A stretch of 64,000 nt of DNA from Siderastrea radians (Eukaryota; Cnidaria; Anthozoa; Scleractinia; Rhizangiidae): NCBI GenBank assembly GCA_964017195.1, contig OZ024895.1:45781673-45845672 (forward strand), written 5' to 3'. The notes under the pieces are model-generated. The model had not been told where the DNA came from. It ran no database searches and saw nothing but the letters and a program-made list of their open reading frames with translations. Made by a program: the position numbers and the translations under genes. How positions within the stretch are numbered: the first letter of the stretch is position 1; each line of letters starts with the position of its first letter. Shown piece after piece: positions 51,453-63,605 of this stretch.

Positions 51453-53078
51453 ATAATGGTTCAAAAATTGGGCCTTCCAAAATAGTTCACCATTAAAAAC
51501 AGAGTGTTTAGTATTGAGTGGTTAAGGCTGTCATTTGTGTATGTGTGATTTTAATTGGATTGAACAAAATTTCATCCTGCCTTTCAAAGAGGAGAAATTT
51601 GCCCTTAACTTTAGTGCAAGGACTCTGGTAACAAACTTTTACTGCATGTGACATCACAGACAAGGCAATGCTCTGCTATGGTGTTAGGGACTAGGTGTTT
51701 TACCAAAACTGTTCTTTTAAAATTGTGACAGTATACTCACTCATGAGTAAAATGTTCTCATCACACTTAAAGCAAGATTTCAAGCGTATTCTTGAGGGAG
51801 CAGTCGCAAGTTAACTTTGTACTCACATTTCCAGTGTGTCACGAAGCATGAGGTGTGGGTGCTTTTATCATTTTCAATTATTTTGTTCATCAGATTGCAA
51901 ATCCACCGTAAAGAAAGACTGAATGACTTAGCTATGAGTAGTAAACATTCCTTCAGTGGAGACTATGTAACTCTAACCATTCGTGAAATCCGTTTTTATT
52001 AGTTTGGTTCAGTTGTCACTGTGTCAAAAATCTTTTCCAGAAGTGACCACCTTTTCTGTAGTTATTATTTGCATGCACTTTATCACATTGTGTTTTGACC
52101 AAAAACATACTGTGTATGGTGGAAATTACCACAATGTTGTCCGTTCTTGGTGGCTCTTCTGTTATCCTTGCAACAAAAAGAAAATTTGTGTAGAGATATT
52201 ATTTAAAATATTACCTAGACACTTTAGTAAAACACGTGACATTTTGGAACTGACTTGATAATAAGTTTCATGTATCTTCACACCAAATTCCTCAAATGAT
52301 GTACACGCAAATTTGGAATATATAGTCTGATATCAATAGTACAGGTGCTCAAGCCACCACTAAGTATATTTATACTCGCTTCCATTATATATTTTGCACA
52401 TCAAACCTAGCCTCAGTTAACTGTTGAAAGGACGGTTTTCTCAGGTTAGGTCGTCGTGAGTCGTGAGGGTTTTTATTTGAATTATATAATTTTTGTACAG
52501 TAAGTATTAATTTAGGCATTACAGAACAAACAAAGTACAAAGCACTTTTAGGACATAACTTATTAAGTTTTCTTAGTTTACTTTTTATTAGGGGATCGTA
52601 TGTGTAAAAACGTATTGTAGTGTAAATAATAGTGTCTGTTATCTGTTATGGTTTATTCGTCGATTATCATATGGAAGGGTGTCATGGAGGTTAGCATATT
52701 AAACTGAAATACCTCGATCATGCATCAGTCTTTCTTTTGCAAAAGATTCTGGAAATTGTCTGCTAAGGAACATTAGGAGGAAAATAGGAACAATGCTCCA
52801 AACGTTCTCGTTTTGTTTGTTTGTTTGTTTTTGGTTTTTGTTTTGCACCTCGGAGTTTGTGTGCTAAACGCGGACCGTGGTCTACGGGAACCATTGATAT
52901 GTTTGCTAAATTGTAAAATAATTTGCTGTACCAGTGGCCGTTGTTTTGTACTGGCCCTTTACTAAAACAAAGCCTTCAGGCAAAGAATACTGAGTAAAGA
53001 TCAATTGAGGCTAAGTTTACACCAAAGCAAAAATCACCGGATTCGTGGCTGTTGCTCTAGTGTTAACTTAGCCTGAAT
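51453..53078. other. Intergenic, no gene recognised
   Basis: AT-rich sequence with short open frames (51817-52258) lacking any recognisable domain. A (TTTG)n run lies at 52815-52830. Confidence 0.4.
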
Positions 53079-53086
53079 GTCGAAAG

Positions 53087-53583
53087 TAGGCTTGGCTAAA
53101 TTCTGCTCGTAAAATGGCTTATTCTGCCTGCCGGCAGTGCTCGCAAAAATCCCTTATTCTGCTCGAAATTCTGCTCAGACACCCTTAATCTGCTCGAATT
53201 CTAAATTTTTCGGCCCTTCGGGCTTTATGTATTTTCACGAATATGAAAGGGAGCCTGGCCCTAACCCCCGAATACTAATTAGCTTTTATTATGCGTCGAA
53301 AAATTGTGATTCATCTTACTTTATATCACTAATATTAGACGAAACAGTGAATCATGTGAGTGCGTTTTAGCTAATAATCAAATTAATCACAAGGTATTTT
53401 CCATTTGTTTTTTATTTAGTTGTACATTTTTCTTACATATGTTATGCATATCATTAGTGCCGCTGATTTTCCCTTATTCTGCTCAAATTCTGCTCGAAAA
53501 TGCCTCATTTTGCCGGCAGACTGCTCGCCTCAAAAATCGCTTATTATACTCGAAATTCTGCCGGCAGAATTTATCCAAGCCTA
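53087..53583. mobile_element. hAT-like MITE with perfect 8-bp target duplication
   Basis: Flanked by GTCGAAAG (53079-53086 and 53584-53591). Ends TAGGCTTGG and CCAAGCCTA. Subterminal regions carry repeated TTATTCTGCTCGAAATTCTG and GCCGGCAG motifs in both orientations. 497 bp. Confidence 0.85.
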
Positions 53584-53812
53584 GTCGAAAGTAACGTATT
53601 TGGGTTTTGCTTTACTTCGCTCTCTGATTAGTTTAAAAAAGCTTGCGCCACTTTCTCAACCAATCAGGTGTAACATCAAAACCTGCCAACTTGCTCGCAC
53701 GCGTTTTCCCGCGCTTAACGCTAATTACATGGGTTTACTCCGAGTTCTGATTGGTTCATTGTGTTGTATGTGTCTGTTGTGATTGGCCAGAGTAATTGCC
53801 TTTGGTTTTGGT

Positions 53813-55559
53813 CAGGGGGGAGTGATGAACTTGGGCCTGGGCACAAGCGCCGGTATTGGCGAATGAAAAACCGAGGTGTCTGGCCGTCGTGACGTCACAT
53901 ATAAATCTGCCCCGGAAATTCAAAGGAAAGTTAACAAATGGCTTCCTCGCAAATGTTTACAGTCCAGTTTCTCAAAAAGAACAGATCAAAACAATAAAAG
54001 AACGAAAGGTATGCTGCATGCTATAACATAAAAAGTATTCTTAATGCAAATTGGTCCTCAAAACAAAATAACCAATTGGCGATAAGACTCAAAAGATTTC
54101 ATGGACGCTTTGGTCGATCGATTGAAATCGTGATCAAGATCACCTTTCAGAAGCTGTATCTCACAAACCCTAAGATGTGTCGCTTGGAGACAAAAACATA
54201 ACTTTTATATGTATAAACTCTTTCCAATTTTAGGAAAATAAAATTGCGTAACAATTTCATTAAAATGATCAGTGGCTTTAAACATCATTAAAATGTGGAG
54301 AAGAATACTCCAATACAAAGAAACGTTTACTGCGAATTCATGTGCTTGGTTCGAAGTTAATAATGGACCACAGTAATTCCTTACTTTGCTAAACTATCTT
54401 GTGAAAAACGACAAAGATGACAACATTTGCTGGAGGCGAGGCAAAACAGCTGACACGCCGGCTTTCCGGCCAAATTTGTGCTGATCTCTTATCGAATAAT
54501 TATAAAAAACCACAGTTTATCTAAAACGCCAACTTTCTCAGGTTACTGGTGTTAAGGGTTAACAAGGCTCTCTCTTTACTAGAATGGTCCTCAGTTTGAC
54601 TGTTTTAAAATAAATTAATCTTTGAAAATCAAATGACAGGACCAATTCAATTTATTTGCGAAACGGTCATCGTCAGTTGTGGATCACGTAGACGGTCAAA
54701 CTCTTTCTAAAACACTATGCAACCTGGACAGCAACTGAATCTAGAGGAAACTGGAGGTATTGAGAATAAATCACTGAATCACTGATCCAAATGGTACTCA
54801 AATATATCTATTAGTTTTCATAAAAAAGTACAGAACCAGATCAGCGAAGACTTGTTTCCTCAGCCGCCCGCATAATGATTAATTTGCGAGCTGATTCAGA
54901 TTTTTATGTTGTTCTGCAAAAGTGTAGTTTACACGGGTTAAATGAGGTGGCGAAAATTTACTAAGTTCGATTACTCTTTCCCTAGCAATTAAATATCACT
55001 ATTCTTTCCTTATACAGAAGATGGAAGCAAATACTGTAAGAAAAGTTAACTTTTAAGTGCTAAACATACCCTTCTAGGTTCGTCTTCTATTATACTCAGC
55101 CAAACAAACGGACTGATCATTTTTTTGGCAAATACTATACCATTTGTTTCAACTTGGGTACTTTTGTTAAACTATAGGCTAGTCCGTAGCCAAGTTTCAA
55201 GTTTCCCTGTGGTATATAACTGAAATAAACACACTTTTTGGGACGTGGACAATAACAATTTTCCCGCATAATTCTTCGATCGCAGAGAGTAAACATGACT
55301 CTATAAAACATTATTTAAGTGTGATTTTAACGTTAAGACAAAGAGCCACTTACCTATATCGGAAAAAGGGATGACTAAAATTCCATTACCCAAAAAAACA
55401 AGCTTAGCTGCAAAAAAAATACGTTTGTAGCCCGAACTCTAACATAGTTGCCAGCGCCATTTTTGAAGACTCGGCAAACTCGCGCGCTTTTCACGTCGTG
55501 ACGTCACGATGGCCAGACACCTCGAACCAGCCGAGCGGCGAGTTCATCACTCCCTCCTG
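53813..55559. mobile_element. 1.75-kb non-autonomous hAT-like element with promoter-like termini
   Basis: Flanked by an 8-bp duplication GTTTTGGT (53805-53812 and 55560-55567). Ends CAGGGGGGAGTGATGAACT and the inverse AGTTCATCACTCCCTCCTG. The inverted arms share GAGGTGTCTGGCC and a CRE palindrome TGACGTCA (53890-53897 and 55499-55506). On the left the CRE is followed by ATATAAAT and an ATG at 53938. No transposase ORF recognised. Confidence 0.85.
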
Positions 55560-55567
55560 GTTTTGGT

Positions 55568-58049
55568 TTTACGACATTCATTTGAAAACCGCTGTAACAT
55601 TGCACAATGGCGCCGCGCAGATCAGTTTGGGCTCAGTCCTGACAGGAGCATACTGTTCTTGATTAGATTTTACTCAAGTTGACATTTACTTATTTCCGAC
55701 TGCATTGATTAGCGTAGTTTTAGCTGTCTGAGGACGGTTGAAAATTAAAACAGCTGGAACGATTGCGCAACTGCAAATTTGAAATTTTCGGCAAACAATC
55801 AGAAGCACGCGATTTCACCTCTGTTTGGATTTTCTTTTTACGTCACATCATTAGTTAGGTCTCTAGTTTTGATTTTTGATTTCTTGTTAACCTTAAAATA
55901 GTCTTGGGGAGTAGTTGCATTCACAAACACGTGCAAAGGTGTCAGTTCCAACTCCTCTCTTAAGCCATTTCAGGGTTCGAAATAGGATACGGATTTTGAG
56001 CGTTTTTGTCTGAAATAGGGAATGTATTTGACCATTTTGGTTCGAAATTGGGCATAGATTGTTGACCATTCTAGTTTAAAATAGGGTATAAATTTTCATC
56101 ATTTCAGTCATAGGATATAGCTTTGGGACTATTTCAGACTGGAATGACCTAAACTAAGGAATATTTTGCCTATTGGTCTTAGGTTGGGAAGAAGGAATAC
56201 ATTTTGGTCTCGTGATAAAGTCGCATTGGAGTTGCGATTACCTCTGGCAAATTAAGGCTAACGCTCAAAACGTCAGCTTTTGAATCTCTTTATGCGCCCG
56301 ATTTACCTTATATCACTCAGTTGTCATCAACTGAAGTGCCTCGCTCCCTTGCTGACGCAATACCGCAGCTTCTACGAAAACTACCCCCTTTGTCAAGGGT
56401 CAGTCAAGCTCTGAATCGCAACTCCAGCCCCAAATTTTGAGGGCAACCCCGGGTCAGTTTCTATGAAGTGTCCGTATTCCACCTTATTAGTTCATAACAA
56501 ATTTCGACTTGAACGTGTCTCTTCGTTGAGTGTAAAAGCAGTGTTGTTACTGTAACTTATAAACAGTCTACACAGGCTTCAAGTGATGATGAATCTTATA
56601 ACAGAAAAAGGAATAAAATCAAACAAATCCTTATGTTTAATTTCAGTTTATTTGTTTAATGATAAAAGAGATTTGCCTAGTCAGAAACGTAGTGAATCGT
56701 TTTCCTTTCAGAATTAATTAAAAAATGATTCTAGTGTTTGCATTATCGGCATTTGTCAATAAGATAAGAAAACGTTTATGGCACTTTTTTATTAAATGTG
56801 CAGTTGTGTTTGTTTCTCATCACAATCCGTAACCGAACAAACGCGGAATCGCTTGAAGCGGCGCTGCAGTCAGTTTATATCAGATTTGAAACATCATCAA
56901 TTATACTTGGTCCACAGCTCACAGAAAGTCGTGTTTCCTTGATCAGGTAGGCCGCGTAACCCTTTTGAAACATAAATACCACTTACCTAATTATTTTCCT
57001 ATTCGTTCTTTTAATCATTCTAGTTCTACGAATTTGGTACTGTTTCATTTGCATCACCTGTTTTCTGGAAAGTAAACTAATATTAGACAAAAAAATTAAA
57101 TAATTCCTCAGATCTCGATCGATCTTGTAAATTGGAGGATCGGAGCCGTTTTCATTTCAACAGCAACTGTTTCCCTAATGAAACATGTTATTTTTTCATC
57201 ACACGATGACCGAATATAAAATAACTATAATATATTCTTCGATAAAAGACAAACTTGTGAAACTTACAAGGAAATCTTTAGCCTGCATGCGGCGCGGATT
57301 TTTGTTTCCTTCCCACAGGGAAAGAGAATTTGCGGACGCGCAATAGAATCTGCAGACAGGAATTTTCATTCTTTTTTCCTTCCATTTTCCTTTCAGAATT
57401 AAAAAATTCTCGGGGGAGGGAGGGGAGCACCCCGCGCCCCTTGCCACCCGCTTTGGCCGCAAGAATCCAAGACCTTTGAGACACCGGCTACGAGTCGGAT
57501 TAAAACGATCACGATGCTTGTTTTTTCATGTTCACAGACCAAAAGATGTGGCAATTCACAGCTAAGGAAAATCGCCTTAAAAGCAGCAGCCAAACAATGC
57601 TTTTTCTTCCGTCTGAAAAGTTAAAAACCTGAGCCATGCTGTCACAAATTTCACCAGACTTCATCTCTGGAACAAAGCACAACATCAACATTAAATTTCC
57701 ATACGACTATTGCCTTCGATGTGCAGAATCTGTACTAAAAAGAACAGCTTTATCAACTCAGCTGTTTAGTTTCTTATAACTCCAATGACGTCAAACACAA
57801 AAACCAATAGTTTTTTGCGAGCGCATCGCGGCCAGTTCTTATATTATATTATTACAAATTATAAACCGGCAAGACATCCTTCTTACTTTAGATGAAATTA
57901 TAGCACCGCCAGGTTTCGGAAACCTTAACAGGCAACACGAGCGTCTAATTAATTGTCCACACATCTCGTGAGGACTCGACAGATACCTGAAAGGCGTTCT
58001 TGTATGTATGATTTTCCGTAGATTACAAAGCGAGCATCAGAGAATTGTC
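55568..58049. other. Intergenic region upstream of the PAN-EGF-discoidin gene
   Basis: No gene recognised. 55975-56110 carries degenerate direct repeats of TTCGAAATAGGGTAT-type motifs. 57410-57480 is a GC-rich patch (GGGGGAGGGAGGGG, CCCCGCGCCCC). Confidence 0.4.
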
Positions 58050-59810
58050 ATGGGAGATGGTCTTGCTACAAGCTCTGCTACACTATTAATCGTCCTGATT
58101 TTAGGCAGAACTGCAACTATTGAACAACCCTGTCGAACTATAGAATCTATTTCCAATCGGGCACTTGCGGGTCACGTGATCGGTGTATCAGCAAGCTCGT
58201 CTGTGGAAAAGTGCCATGTTAAGTGTGAACGCGAACCAGACTGTTACAGCATCAACTATATGTTGTCTTCAAAAACTTGCGAGTTAAACAAAGGAACACG
58301 CTTGTCGCACCCGAACCAGTTCCTTCCGCGAGAAAACGCAGTTTATCTTGATAGTCTTCATCGACGTTATCACGCGTGCGTGCATCCTCCTTGCCAAAAT
58401 GGTGGCACTTGCATAATACTGCCGCGAAGTCCCGGATATAATTGTAACTGTCAACCAAAGTATAGTGGTGATGATTGTCAAGGTATGTAAATCACAAGAT
58501 AAATGATAAATCACTCTATTCAACCTTTTTGTAACTTCAAAAGTCATCCTATTGCTCCGACTTTTGAGTCTGTGGATGAAATCCCAAAGTGTGACCACTC
58601 AAATGAAAGCTACTGAGCAGTACTTTCCTGTGGTGCTGTTTATAATGCTGTACAAGGTGGTTCTAACTTGTGAGTCTGTGGATGAAATCCTAAAGTGTGA
58701 CCATTCAAATGAAAGCTAATGAGCAGTACTTTCCTGTGGTACTGTTTATAATGCTGCACAAGGTGGTTCTAACTTGTGAGTCTGTGGATGAAATCCTAAA
58801 GTGTGACCATTCAAATGAAAGCTACTGAGCAGTACTTTCTTAAAGTACTGCTTATTATGCCGTATAATGTGGTTCTAACTTGTGAGTCTGTGCGAAATAC
58901 TTAAGTGTAAGCATTCAAATGAAAGCTGTTGAGCAGTACTTTCCTTTGGTACTTGATTTACTTGATGATGTACGTTTAAATCAAAATTGCTTAGCAATCA
59001 CGCCTTTCTGTGACGCTGTTTATTGATCTTTGTTAAGACATATAGGGGGGGGGGTCCATGTTTCAGTTTATGTATAAAGTTAATTGAAAGCTGCTGGGCA
59101 GTACATCATCAGTCCTCACAGACTCTCTTGACTAAATACGCTGAGCAAACACTGATAGAAAAAACTTTCTGGTATTTGACGGGTTTTTTGATAGTTTGTG
59201 ACGGCGACGCATTGGGGATGAAAGACAAATTAATACCCAACTCGGCAATATCTGCATCAAGTTTTGAGCCTGACAGTCCTCCATCCAGCGGTCGTATCTA
59301 CAGTTTTGGAGGGTGGCGCGCTCTTAGAAACGATACCAGTCCGTATTTGGAGGTAAGTGAAACTACAACAAAACCACAACAGAGCGCTTTTCGATCAAGT
59401 GTCCAGAAACCAAAACCGAAGAAATTATCCCAGCCAATCACGACAAACATAAATTACCCCAATGAACCAAACAGAACTCGAAGCAAATACGAGTAGCCAG
59501 CTTCAACCACGGGAAAATGCGTGCGACAAAGACACAATTGGTGGTGGTTTGACTTCTAATTGGTTGAGAAAGTGGTTGCGTATTAAAGCAAAACCAAAGG
59601 AAACGCAAATTACCTTCTACCAGTTGAAAACCACTCTATCCAATTTAAGTAAACTCATGTACACACGTCCTGTATACAGCAAGGACCAGTAATGTGGACG
59701 CGTCATATGTGCTGACGAAGAGAAAGGTGGACGCACTGTGTCGCTAAGATTGGGGATAAGAGCACCTAGTGCACTGTCTACCATTATTATTATTATTATT
59801 ATTATTATTA

Positions 59811-59850
<40 letters not shown>

Positions 59851-61115
59851 GCTTTCTTCCTCTAAAGCACCAGGGTCAAACCATGGGCCTAGGGTACCAA
59901 AGAGTTCACTTTATGGGCAGAAATTTCCTCAAAATGTGGGCTGTTTCGAGAAGATTTTGAAGCTCATTGATGTTGACTGAGCCTGGGATCCTCTCGACGT
60001 ATTTATCCATCCTTTTTTTATGACTCCCAGGGCTCTGATGACAACTGGCACCCTTTCGGTCTGCATCTTCCACATTCTTTACCTTGTAATCCTATGCTTG
60101 TGAAAAACATTTAATACAGTTTACTTGTTACTCAGCGAGCTCCATATTTAACAGCTTTTTCTTACGTGATCGCTAATAGCTTTATTTTGTATTGCTATCT
60201 CTCAAACAATCGTAATTTTTATTTCACAGATAAGATTTAGATCTGAAAAGCTGTTGACAGCAGTCGCCACGCAAGGCTGCGTTGATCCTAAGAAAGTGGC
60301 GCCGGATTGTTGGACTGTAAAGTACTTTCTTGAGTACAAAAACAATGGTACTAGATGGATAGTGCATAAAGAAGATAGACAAGATAGAGCAAGAAGGGTG
60401 AGTCAATCGATGCCCGCAATCAGTGTAGTCTATATTGCATTTTTGTCGTGATTGTTTCAAAGCTTGCAATTTATCCCAGTCTTTAAAACATATAAGTAGT
60501 GATGAATTACTAAGAAAAGTGAAGTAGAGGAAGTCACTACAAGACTATATAAGGGCGGCAAAAGAAAAATGCCTTGGCTATATATCAGGGTATTATGGAC
60601 GAATAAAGGAGAAAATACTAAGATGGAAGAAAAGAAAATGACTGCCTTTGATCAAATAACACGACATTAAAAACATCACGCGTAGCATTTTAACAACTTC
60701 TTACCTCGCACATGCACGTGCTGTATTTTAAATCATACGTTAAGTAACAGTCGTTTATCAAGCTGATGAAAACGTAAGCAATAGCCGAAACGTCTTTAGC
60801 AAGTAACTGAAAACAAGGGAGAGTCAAACCTTTTTATCTCACTATGTTGACTCTAAACTATTACGACTCGATTTTTTTACCCACCGTCACCCTAAATATA
60901 TAAAACCCCCTTACCGTGCTTTCGCGCTCTCAAGATCTAATAGTTGATGTTTTATTTCTAAACAGGACTTTATTGGAAACTCAAACGCCGAGGGTAACAT
61001 GAAAAACCGCATCAATAAACCCTTCCGGTGCAACGCGGTGCGAATTCGTCCGATCGCCTGGGTAGAGCGACCGTGCATGCGTAGTGAGGTGTATGGCTGT
61101 GACGCGTTTAAATGA
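58050..61115 (+). CDS. Secreted PAN/apple-EGF-F5/8C (discoidin) domain protein
   Basis: Predicted secreted adhesive or lectin-like protein; the exact orthologue is not recognised. Exons: 58050-58482, 59195-59352, 60230-60397 and 60966-61115, phases agree, 302 residues. Signal peptide at 1-23 with core ATLLIVLIL. PAN/apple-like domain about 28-100 (CHVKCEREPDCYSINY, TCELN). EGF-like domain about 109-144 (CVHPPCQNGGTC, CNCQPKYSGDDC). F5/8C domain 146-302: CDGDALGMKDKLIPNSAISA, SGRIYSFGGWRA, LLTAVATQGCVDP, KYFLEYKNNGTRW, FRCNAVRIRPIAW, ending RSEVYGCDAFK. The terminal Cys pair pattern (VCD...YGCD) is the usual one. An in-frame Met 14 codons upstream (58008) is possible; 58050 gives the cleaner signal peptide. 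Resembles EDIL3/MFGE8-type architecture but with a PAN domain in front. Confidence 0.88.
58560..58945. repeat. 106-bp tandem array derived from a family B MITE
   Basis: GAGTCTGTG starts at 58566, 58672, 58778 and 58884, an exact 106-bp period. The unit contains GTGTGACCATTCAAATGAAA, GAGCAGTACTTTCCTGTGGT and AAGGTGGTTCTAACTTG, which match the interior of family B elements at 6119 and 23585. In intron 1 of the PAN-EGF-discoidin gene. Confidence 0.9.
59783..59850. repeat. (ATT)n microsatellite, likely 3' tail of a retroelement
   Basis: About 22 ATT units with one ATC interruption, directly following (in minus-strand sense) the retrotransposon remnant at 59906-60095. Confidence 0.85.
59906..60095 (-). 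pseudogene. C-terminal fragment of a retrotransposon reverse-transcriptase ORF
   Basis: Minus strand reads MQTERVPVVIRALGVIKK, then a frameshift in a run of A (60012-60018), then MDKYVERIPGSVNINELQNL and LETAHILRKFLPIK with a stop at 59906-59908. The pattern P-V-V-I-x-A-L-G-V and LLxTAxILRKxL resembles the C-terminal tail seen in many cnidarian non-LTR-type ORFs. Inactive. In intron 2 of the PAN-EGF-discoidin gene. Confidence 0.6.
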
Positions 61116-61967
61116 GACACGAGAAGCTGACCGCGTCCCCAAGTAGAGCACGGAGCCTGGGATTGAGGTTAAGAGTTCAGTTGGCAGGCAGATTCTTATT
61201 ACTCAAGATGTAGCCGGTCTGGAACTGTTTTCAATTTGAAAGCCCGTCGTTTTGATGTGGTTGTCAAAATACAGACTGGAAAGTTAACCTGTCTTGACAG
61301 TTTCAGCAAAGTCTCTAATCACAGGTTTAGCGAAGGGGTCCCCCCCACCCCCCCCCCCCCACCGCTAAATCAATATAATAATTTATAGTTATTTAAAATC
61401 TGTTATTTGCATATTTTACTGCACTGAGAACTGCTCTACTCGGGAGGCACTATCCTTCAAAACGGCCATGAAGGCGGCACGGTTATTTCCAGCCTTAATC
61501 AGTATCTACTGCGAAATAAACAGGATTATCAGGAGTTGGTAACTCCTTACCAGTGCTTACCGATGAAGTTATGCTAAGGTGATGGTGGGTAATAGCTATA
61601 AAACATAGTTTTTAGTTTTTAATCTGAAGAAGGCCGTTTTTAATCTGAAGAAGGCCGAACAGCTAAAACGTTATTAAACTAAATCAGGACCAGTTAGAAG
61701 TTCGCCCCATCGTCTTTATACTTATCTACAAATTGACGTGGTGATATTGGATCGTTTGGATCTTTCTACTGGGAGTTCATCGTTTGTGCAAACCTTCTGT
61801 AATGTATAATGTATAATGTATATCACAATACGGGCAATGTTGAGATTTGACTGATCAATGTTCATTCCGTCGGTTTATTCTGTCTGGTGATATGGTTTGA
61901 CCTCTACTGATGTATCGGGTAAGCTTCTCGTGCTTTGCAACGGGATGCGCTGGGTGTAGGATGTAGT

Positions 61968-62455
61968 TCAAGTGGCAAGATCCATGCCTGCGACAGAGTC
62001 ATTGTAGAGTGGCCACTGAGGTAGATTCAAGGGGGAGGGGACAACTGTAGTGGCGTTAGCGTGAAGTGAATTATTTGTAGCTCGTTTGTGTTCTGAAAAG
62101 CGTTCACGAAGTGTGCGTTTAGTTTCACTTATGTCTTGTTTTTTACACTTTTTACACTCGATCATATATGTAAGTTAGTTGAATTACAAGTAATATGATG
62201 TCTTATTTGTCTTGTTTCTCCTGTGTTAGTAAAAGTGTATGACGTTCTTCCATTCTCAATATATGGGCAGGTGAGGCATCCATGTTTGGAGTCACAGCGG
62301 AATGTGCCAGCGGGTAGCTTGAGTGTCTTGTTAGTGCTTACGAGTTTAGCACCAACGAGTAGGTCCCGAAGGTTAGGTGAACGACTCGACGGAAAGCGAC
62401 GACAGGAACTGCTTTGAAGATGTTTTTTAAACGTTCTGTGAAGTAGGTGCCTCAC
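61968..62455 (-). pseudogene. Penelope-like element remnant (RT C-terminus and GIY-YIG endonuclease)
   Basis: Minus strand: SPNLRDLLVGAKL, a Cys motif CDSKHGCLTCPYI, SYTFTNTGETRQIRHHITCN, then a frameshift near 62165 and IECKKCKKQDISETKRTLRE RF continuing SEHKRATNN. This order (CxxC linker then GIY-YIG nuclease) is characteristic of Penelope-like elements. The normal YIGET is changed to DISET, and the upstream RT is missing, so it is dead. An inverted echo of 62246-62279 stands at 62449-62482. Confidence 0.75.
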
Positions 62456-62489
62456 CTGCCCATTAACTGAGAATGGAAGAACGAATTTT

Positions 62490-62665
62490 GCCCTAGTTTA
62501 AGCTAGTTCCCGCTTCCTTGCGCTTTTTAGATGACAAAATATTACGCAATGTTGTACATTTTTCCTTGTTCATCCGTTTTCCACCAATCCCACTTCCCGC
62601 GCCTTCTTGTCCCGCTTCCCGCACACTTCTTTTCTCGGGTTCCCGCGCCCCTGTCCCTTTCCACT
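62490..62665. repeat. C-rich interspersed repeat, copy 4
   Basis: AGTTCCCGCTTCCTTGCGC, ATATTACGCAATGTTGTACA and AATCCCACTTCCCGCGCC follow the order seen at 43250-43400 and 20190-20450. Confidence 0.55.
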
Positions 62666-63276
62666 CTTATGCACTATCAGAGAGTTTGATATATCGTCAA
62701 CTTTCCTCGACTCACGTTTGGCCCAGAAATAAGGTGACATTCTGGAGGCATTTTTAACTGATTATAAAGACCTAACATTGAGCCACAAACTAATGAGGCA
62801 TTTTTAGGTTCGTGGAAACGTTAAACTGTTTGAAAAAGAGAGGAGAATATGTATATGCCCAGCATCACCATTATAAGGGTAATGTCAATCGTTGTCAAAA
62901 CAGAAGTTCAAAGTCATAACACACAAGTACACAAAAAACGTAATGTTGCATACCCCAAATCAAACAAATCTTTTGTTAGTTTATAACTCATTTTGCTTCC
63001 AAGCTGAATTTAATAAAACAGTTTGTTTTGATCTTGAAGAATGTGCTGCCCTGATTGGGTTTTCGGAAACATCGTCTAAGCTGTGTAATCGAAATAAATG
63101 GACGTTATGTTAAAAAGAGAATCAATCTATCGCGAATCCCAAAAATGTCAAACTAATCAGTTTTCGCTTGCAGAAGTCAGTTACCCCACATACAGCAAAG
63201 AAGGTTTTCCGAGTCGTTTAATTACCCGTTTAATTGCACTGCAAACTCACTCAATGTCTGATTTCGCTGACTGAAG

Positions 63277-63568
63277 ATGGGTCAAGTTTCTACGTGGAAC
63301 GTTTCTCTGGTAAGCATCCCAGCTTTATATTAAGTTGGTGCGTTATAAACTGACCTTAATTAACCGTCTCAGGATATGCTATAATGAACATTTCATAATT
63401 TCCTTATATCTCCTGGTAATAGGACAGATCTGTAATCTTGGTTATCTCACTTGGTAAAAGACCTATCTGTAAAACGAGAGGTCGTGGGTTCGACTCTACT
63501 TGATCAGAAAATCAACCAGTGTAAAAAATCACATGCTGGTGCTAACATCAGGGTCCGTTTGTTCAAAG

Positions 63569-63605
<37 letters not shown>

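Noticed and set aside
53938..53997. ATG frame MASSQMFTVQFLKKN in the hAT-like element as a host gene exon
   Set aside because: Stops after 19 codons with no downstream exon recognised. Kept only as part of the promoter-like observation.
59023..59496. 157-residue open frame as a separate gene
   Set aside because: Only its middle (59195-59352) is coding, as exon 2 of the PAN-EGF-discoidin gene. The rest is intron read through.
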